Positions 60,051-64,000 of a DNA stretch of 64,000 nt are shown here, piece by piece (position 1 is the stretch's first letter; every line of letters starts with the position of its first letter). The notes below the pieces were generated by a model that made no database searches, was not told the DNA's origin, and saw nothing but the letters and a program-made list of their open reading frames with translations. Location of the stretch: positions 472,354-536,353 of the forward strand of contig QJPP01007581.1 of the NCBI GenBank assembly GCA_003996215.1, written 5' to 3'. Source of the stretch: Jaltomata sinuosa. Its lineage: Eukaryota; Streptophyta; Magnoliopsida; Solanales; Solanaceae. The position numbers were made by a program, and so were the translations under genes.

Positions 60051-62246
60051 ATGCTGGGATATCATACTAGATCGAAAGGGACTCCTCCTCCTCCTCCTCT
60101 GAGTCCAAATCGTGAAAGAAAAGATAAAATGGGTGACAATAGTGCTAGTAAGAGTAAGGAAGTCTCGGAAAGTGTTGGTGGAGACCGTGATGAGCTGATC
60201 TTACGAATGGAGCAAAGAATCCTTGACTTACAGGATGAACTGGCGCAAGTTCGTAATTTGGCCAAGTTGTCCTTCACTTTGAACAGTCCTCATGACCTGA
60301 CGGTCGAGGACAATACCGCCGCAAAATTCCAAACCATACCCAATATACCGCAACCACAAAATGACTTGCAGCATACTTACATTCTTCCAGGGACCAGCCA
60401 ATGTCCTCCACCACAATATCCTACCCTCTCAGCTCCACAAAACTCCCAAACCACTCCAAATATAGCCCCTACCCATGTTCCAGGAAATTATAACCTAAAC
60501 CCCATATACGTGGAAACTGCTCCTTTTGTTCAGCACCAGCTTGAGCCAGAGCCTTCAGAAAAAGATCGGTTGATACAGAACATGGTTGAAAAGCTAGAGC
60601 AGGTCACCAACAGACTGCAACATATAGAGGGAATTAGAGGGGTGAAGGGTCTGAATTATGAAGACCTATGTATGCACCCAGATGTTGAATTACCGGAGGG
60701 GTACAAACCTCCCAAATTTGAGTTATTCAATGGGACCGGGGACCCCAAAGCGCACTTAAGAATGTACTGTGATAAGCTGGTGGGAGTAGGAAGAGATGAG
60801 AAAATACGGAAGAAGTTGTTCATGAGAAGCCTTACCGGGGAGGCCTTAACCTGGTACATTGAGCAGGATACCAGAAAGTGGTCCAGATGGATAGACATGG
60901 CCTATGATTTTGTAGAAAGATTTGGATTCAACATGGATAACGCCCCAAATTGGTTTCACATTCAAAACCTGAAGAAGAAACCTAATGAATTGTTTCGGGA
61001 ATATGCCTTGAGATGGAGAGCTGAAGCGGCCAGAGCCCGACCTCCAATGGACGAGGCTCAAATGAAAGACTATTTTATTCGGGCCCAGGAACCACAGTAC
61101 TATGAAAAGATGATGCTCATCACGGAAAAGAGTTTCGCCAAGATCATCCAGGTCGGAGAAAGATTAGAGGAAGGCATCAAAACTGGTAGCATTATCAATT
61201 TGGAGGCTCTACAGGCTACCAGTAAGTCCTTACAATCTGGCGGAATTTCTGAAAATCGAAAGAAAAAAGAAGTGGGGACTGTGATGATGGCACAGGATTT
61301 CAAAACAGCACTCCTTTCCCAAACGCCTACAACCCATCCTCCACTATACCAACAATCTCCCTACCATATCCCTCTTTATCAAATGCCTGCATACCCATAC
61401 CAAATTCCCTCTCACCCCGTTTATAGCGCCCAGCCTTCTCAATTCCAATCTCCCCCACCTAATCCAAATTACAGACCCCGAGCCAATTTCGAGAAAAGGC
61501 CGGTCAAGCAGTATACTCCTTTGGCTGAACCAATTGCCCAGTTGTATGAAAGATTGAGGGTAGCTGGCCTCATCACTCCCGTTCTCGCTCTACCTGTAGA
61601 CACTCAGGCCAAATGGTATGACCCTAACAAAGTCTGTGCGTACCATTCAGGGATGAAAGGTTCACATACTACTGAGGTATGCCGCTCATTGAAGGATCGA
61701 ATTCAGAGGCTAATTAATACAAAGGTCATTCAGTTGAAAGACCCGGCTCCAAACATCACCAACAATCTGCTCCCAAATCATCAGGTCAACATGTTGGAAG
61801 TTGGAGAGGCAGTGGATCTGGAAGGCTCTATTTGGGTTATCAAGAAAGAAGGGGATGTCGCGATGGTGTCACAAAAATCTGCTCCGGCACAGAAACAGGT
61901 TTTGTTTGAAGTAGAGGTGGCTTCTCCTAAATCTGCATTTACTGTATATCGAGCTACTCCAGTTGCTTATGATCCCCATGCAGTACCATGGAATTATGAA
62001 CGTGGTATTTTGGGAAAGGCAAAGGTAGCCGAGGCTGACACCGCTCAGGGTGTGACTCAATCTGGCAGAATCTACACGCCTGAAAATCTAGCTCAGGGAA
62101 GTTCTAGCAAGGGAAAACAACCAGTTGTAGAGGTTGAGGAGAATGGCATTTGGAAGAAGGTACAAGCAAAAGAATATTCTGTTGTAGATCAGCTGAGCAA
62201 AAACTTCGGCTCAAATCTCTATTTTGTCACTTTTACAGACTTCTGA
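60051..62246 (+). pseudogene. Ogre gag with one-base frameshift near its end
   Basis: ATG 60051 (MLGYHTRSKGTPP). A probable coiled coil (ELILRMEQRILDLQDELAQV) lies near residues 47-66, then a Pro/Gln-rich stretch. The gag capsid domain spans ~215-385 (FELFNGTGDPKAHLRMYCD, LTGEALTWYIEQD, FVERFGFNMD, NELFREYALRWRAEAAR). A Tyr/Pro-rich linker and a noncanonical zinc-knuckle-like CAYHSGMKGSHTTEVC lie near residue 529. After residue ~716 the frame differs from the protease frame. Reading past an extra A in the AAAAA run at 62199-62203 gives the usual QIS..SLL sequence in the next frame. Otherwise intact. Confidence 0.8.
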
Positions 62247-63296
62247 GTTCCATCAGAAGGCTCTAATGAGGGTTCTTAGCGAGGCTTATGTACCAGCTAA
62301 TATCACCGGTGGAGAGGTAGCCCATATGGTTGGGCAGGTATTCGAGGCTCATAAAATATCCTTTCATGAGGATGAGCTTCCACTTCAAGGAAGAGCACAC
62401 AATGATGCTTTGCACATCACCATGCAGTATGAAGATAGGGTGATAACAAAGGTATTGATCGATCCAGGCTCTGGTCTAAACATATGCCCCCTCACCACAC
62501 TGACAAAGCTAGAGGTTGACACTTCTAAGATTCGGAATCGGAGGATGAACGTGAAGGCCTTCGACGGCTCTCAAAGAGATACCATTGGGGAAATTACCCT
62601 CGATGCATTGATAGGACCTGCCACATTCTCCATTGTGTTCCAAGTAATGGATATCCCGGCTTTCTACAATATGTTACTTGGTCACCCATGGCTTCATATG
62701 GCAGGAGCGGTGTCCTCTACTCTGCATCAATGCCTCAAGTTTGAATGGGACTATCAAGAGGTGGTGGTCCATGGTGAAAAGGGGCATTCTATATACGCGG
62801 TGGAAGGAAAAGAGAGACTGGATGGAGAAATGTTCCACACACTGAAAATGGTGGGATTTGTTGGAGAGGGACCATGGTGGAGCAGCACCGTCATGAATAT
62901 ATTGCTTCGCTCAGGGTTCATACCTAATGGCGGCTTGGGGGCAAATTTGCAAGGCATAATGGAACAGATACAGATACAGTCACAGGAGACCACATTCGGG
63001 TTGGGTTATCTTGGTACTGCACAAGAATACAAATATTGGAAGTCACCCGTGGGTGGATTCTATTATCCTTCGCTAGGATCGATACCGTCATTGCATCAGA
63101 CTTTTGTCTCTGCGGGATTTCTTGATGATGGTGAAGATGATGTGCTAGAGAGTTTAAGAGGTCTATTTTTGACAGAAGAGAACTGCAATGTCATCATCGA
63201 TGAGGGGAGAGGGGGAGTTCCTAAACAGAACAATCAGCCTGAAGCCACCCTCAGCAACTGGACTGCCACTCCTTCTAGGGCCCGCCGAGCACTTGG
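62204..63296 (+). pseudogene. Ogre protease and G-patch segment (exon before intron)
   Basis: Continuous +1 frame after the gag frameshift. SLLQTSEFHQKALMRVLSEAYVP is the gag-protease linker. The retropepsin-like region has VLIDPGSGLNICP, where DPGS takes the place of the usual D(S/T)G(A/S). IPAFYNMLLGHPWLHMAGAV is the conserved end. A G-patch-like segment (GGLGANLQGIMEQ...TTFGLGYLG) lies at about 62930-63025, a hallmark of this lineage. The frame ends at a TAG at 63298, but GT at 63297 may be a splice donor. Confidence 0.75.
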
Positions 63297-63457
63297 GTAG
63301 ATGAAGATTTTATTTTATCATTTTCAATAAATAGGCTCGATTTTGAGTTCATTTTCTTGCTATTTACTATGTTGAAGGCACTCAGCTTTCTTTAATAAAA
63401 GATTTTTCTTCAGTATATTGATATCCTTTATTTATGTTTTCTTACTTTCTTTTTCAG
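63297..63457 (+). other. Putative Ogre intron
   Basis: 161 bases, GTAGATGAAG to CTTTCTTTTTCAG, strongly T-rich, with stops in the protease frame. Removal joins CTTGG to CAAAATT, completing a Gly codon and linking the two frames without a stop. Ogre elements are known for a spliced intron between protease and RT. The exact donor is my inference. Confidence 0.65.
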
Positions 63458-64000
63458 CAAAATTACTTCTAAAAATGTTGAATCTGAGACTGTGACATGT
63501 AATGAGACCGTGCAACATAATATAAGTGAACTAGAAGAGGTAGAAGAAGCTGAAGTACCGGAAGAACTCGTTAAGAAGGTTGAAGAGTTTGAACATAAAC
63601 CCAAAGCAAACCTAGTGGATACAGAGGTAGTGAACTTAGGGGACTCGGAAGTGGCTAATGAAACATACGTCAGTGTTTACCTATCTGAAAATGAGAAAAA
63701 GGGCTACGCTCGGGTTTTGAAAAAACACAAAGACGTCTTTGCTTGGTCCTATGCAGATATGACAGGATTGAGCACTTCGATTGTATCCCACCGACTGCCC
63801 ACTGATCCCTCCTGTCCTCCTGTCAAATAGAAACTCAGAAAGTATAAACCTGATCTGAGCTTGAAGATTAAAGAGGAGGTGAAAAAGCAAGTTGAGACTG
63901 GAATCATTCGAGTAACTGAACATCTGACTTGGCTAGCTAATATTGTACCTGTTCCCAAGAAGGATGGTAAGGTCAGAGTCTGCGTTGACTACAGGGATCT
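63458..64000 (+). pseudogene. Ogre reverse transcriptase, start only
   Basis: After the acceptor, one frame: a Glu-rich linker (ELEEVEEAEVPEELVKKVEEF), KKHKDVFAWSYADMTGLS and VSHRLPTDPSCPPVK. Then TAG at 63828, probably a CAG Gln, and in the same frame KYKPDLSLKIKEEVKKQ, ANIVPVPKKDGKVRVCVDYRD. These are RT fingers motifs of Tat elements. The catalytic motif lies beyond the window. One stop is the only visible defect. Confidence 0.8.

Larger units (their letters stand above)
52763..64000 (+). mobile_element. Ogre-type (Tat) Ty3-gypsy element, 5' part
   Basis: Very long LTR, tRNA-Arg-type primer site, extra ORF1 before gag, gag-protease with G-patch, an intron between protease and RT, then RT cut by the window edge. 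This combination defines Ogre elements. It lies inside the gag-only Athila relative. It is the best preserved element in the window. Confidence 0.85.

Noticed and set aside
62224..62250. TTTTACAG as a splice acceptor, or a programmed frameshift between gag and protease
   Set aside because: The protease-frame linker is already present upstream of this AG (from ~62204), so a single-base indel in the AAAAA run explains it better. I cannot fully exclude programmed shifting.

Overview
This window looks like heterochromatic plant nuclear DNA. It consists almost entirely of LTR retrotransposons and one LINE, nested inside each other; I find no host gene, tRNA, rRNA or CRISPR. The element families (Tekay/Del chromovirus, Athila-like, Tat/Ogre-like Ty3-gypsy, plant L1-type LINE) point to a eudicot. 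The Ogre-type LTR and the third-ORF domain suggest Solanaceae, but that is inference.

Layout, left to right. (1) 1-5588 (+): Tekay/Del element with ~3.4-kb LTRs and nearly all of its interior deleted. It sits inside (2) an Athila-like element (-, 5589-8342), which in turn interrupts the RT gene of (3) a LINE (-, 8343-~12410). (4) A Tat-lineage Ty3-gypsy element (+) starts at ~12411, breaks inside RT at 14576 and resumes at ~37320. The interruption is (5) a pol-less Athila-like element (-, 14577-37320, target duplication GAGTG). Its 5' LTR is itself split by (6) an Athila-like element (+, 23976-37234, target duplication ACCAT) carrying gag-pol plus a 748-codon third ORF. (7) 40361-~42361 is a Tekay-type LTR, and (8) ~42362-47815 is a Tekay element with decayed gag-pol. 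This is cut by (9) a head-to-head pair of Athila-type LTR fragments (47816-49365) leading into another pol-less, gag-only Athila relative (to 52762). (10) 52763-64000 is the 5' part of an Ogre-type element: 4.7-kb LTR, tRNA-Arg-type primer site, extra ORF1, gag, protease with G-patch, a phase-compatible intron, and the start of RT. It is the least decayed element here.

How the parts work together. Each autonomous family has the usual LTR / primer site / gag-PR-RT-RH-IN order. The Athila-like families add a downstream unit whose order is repeated on different sequences: a ~50-nt two-hairpin module, a block of short palindromes, an ACCCGACC-rich stretch, a pyrimidine-rich leader, a splice donor, an intron holding a second palindrome block, then the third ORF. 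LTR promoters look alike: palindrome block, TATA (when visible), leader, GTAAGT donor, with an acceptor just before the gag or ORF1 ATG. These parallels, and the hairpin module, are the most interesting signals.

Limits: boundaries are exact only where LTR ends, target duplications or reading frames fix them. Protein domains were recognised by eye. Nothing here was searched against a database.
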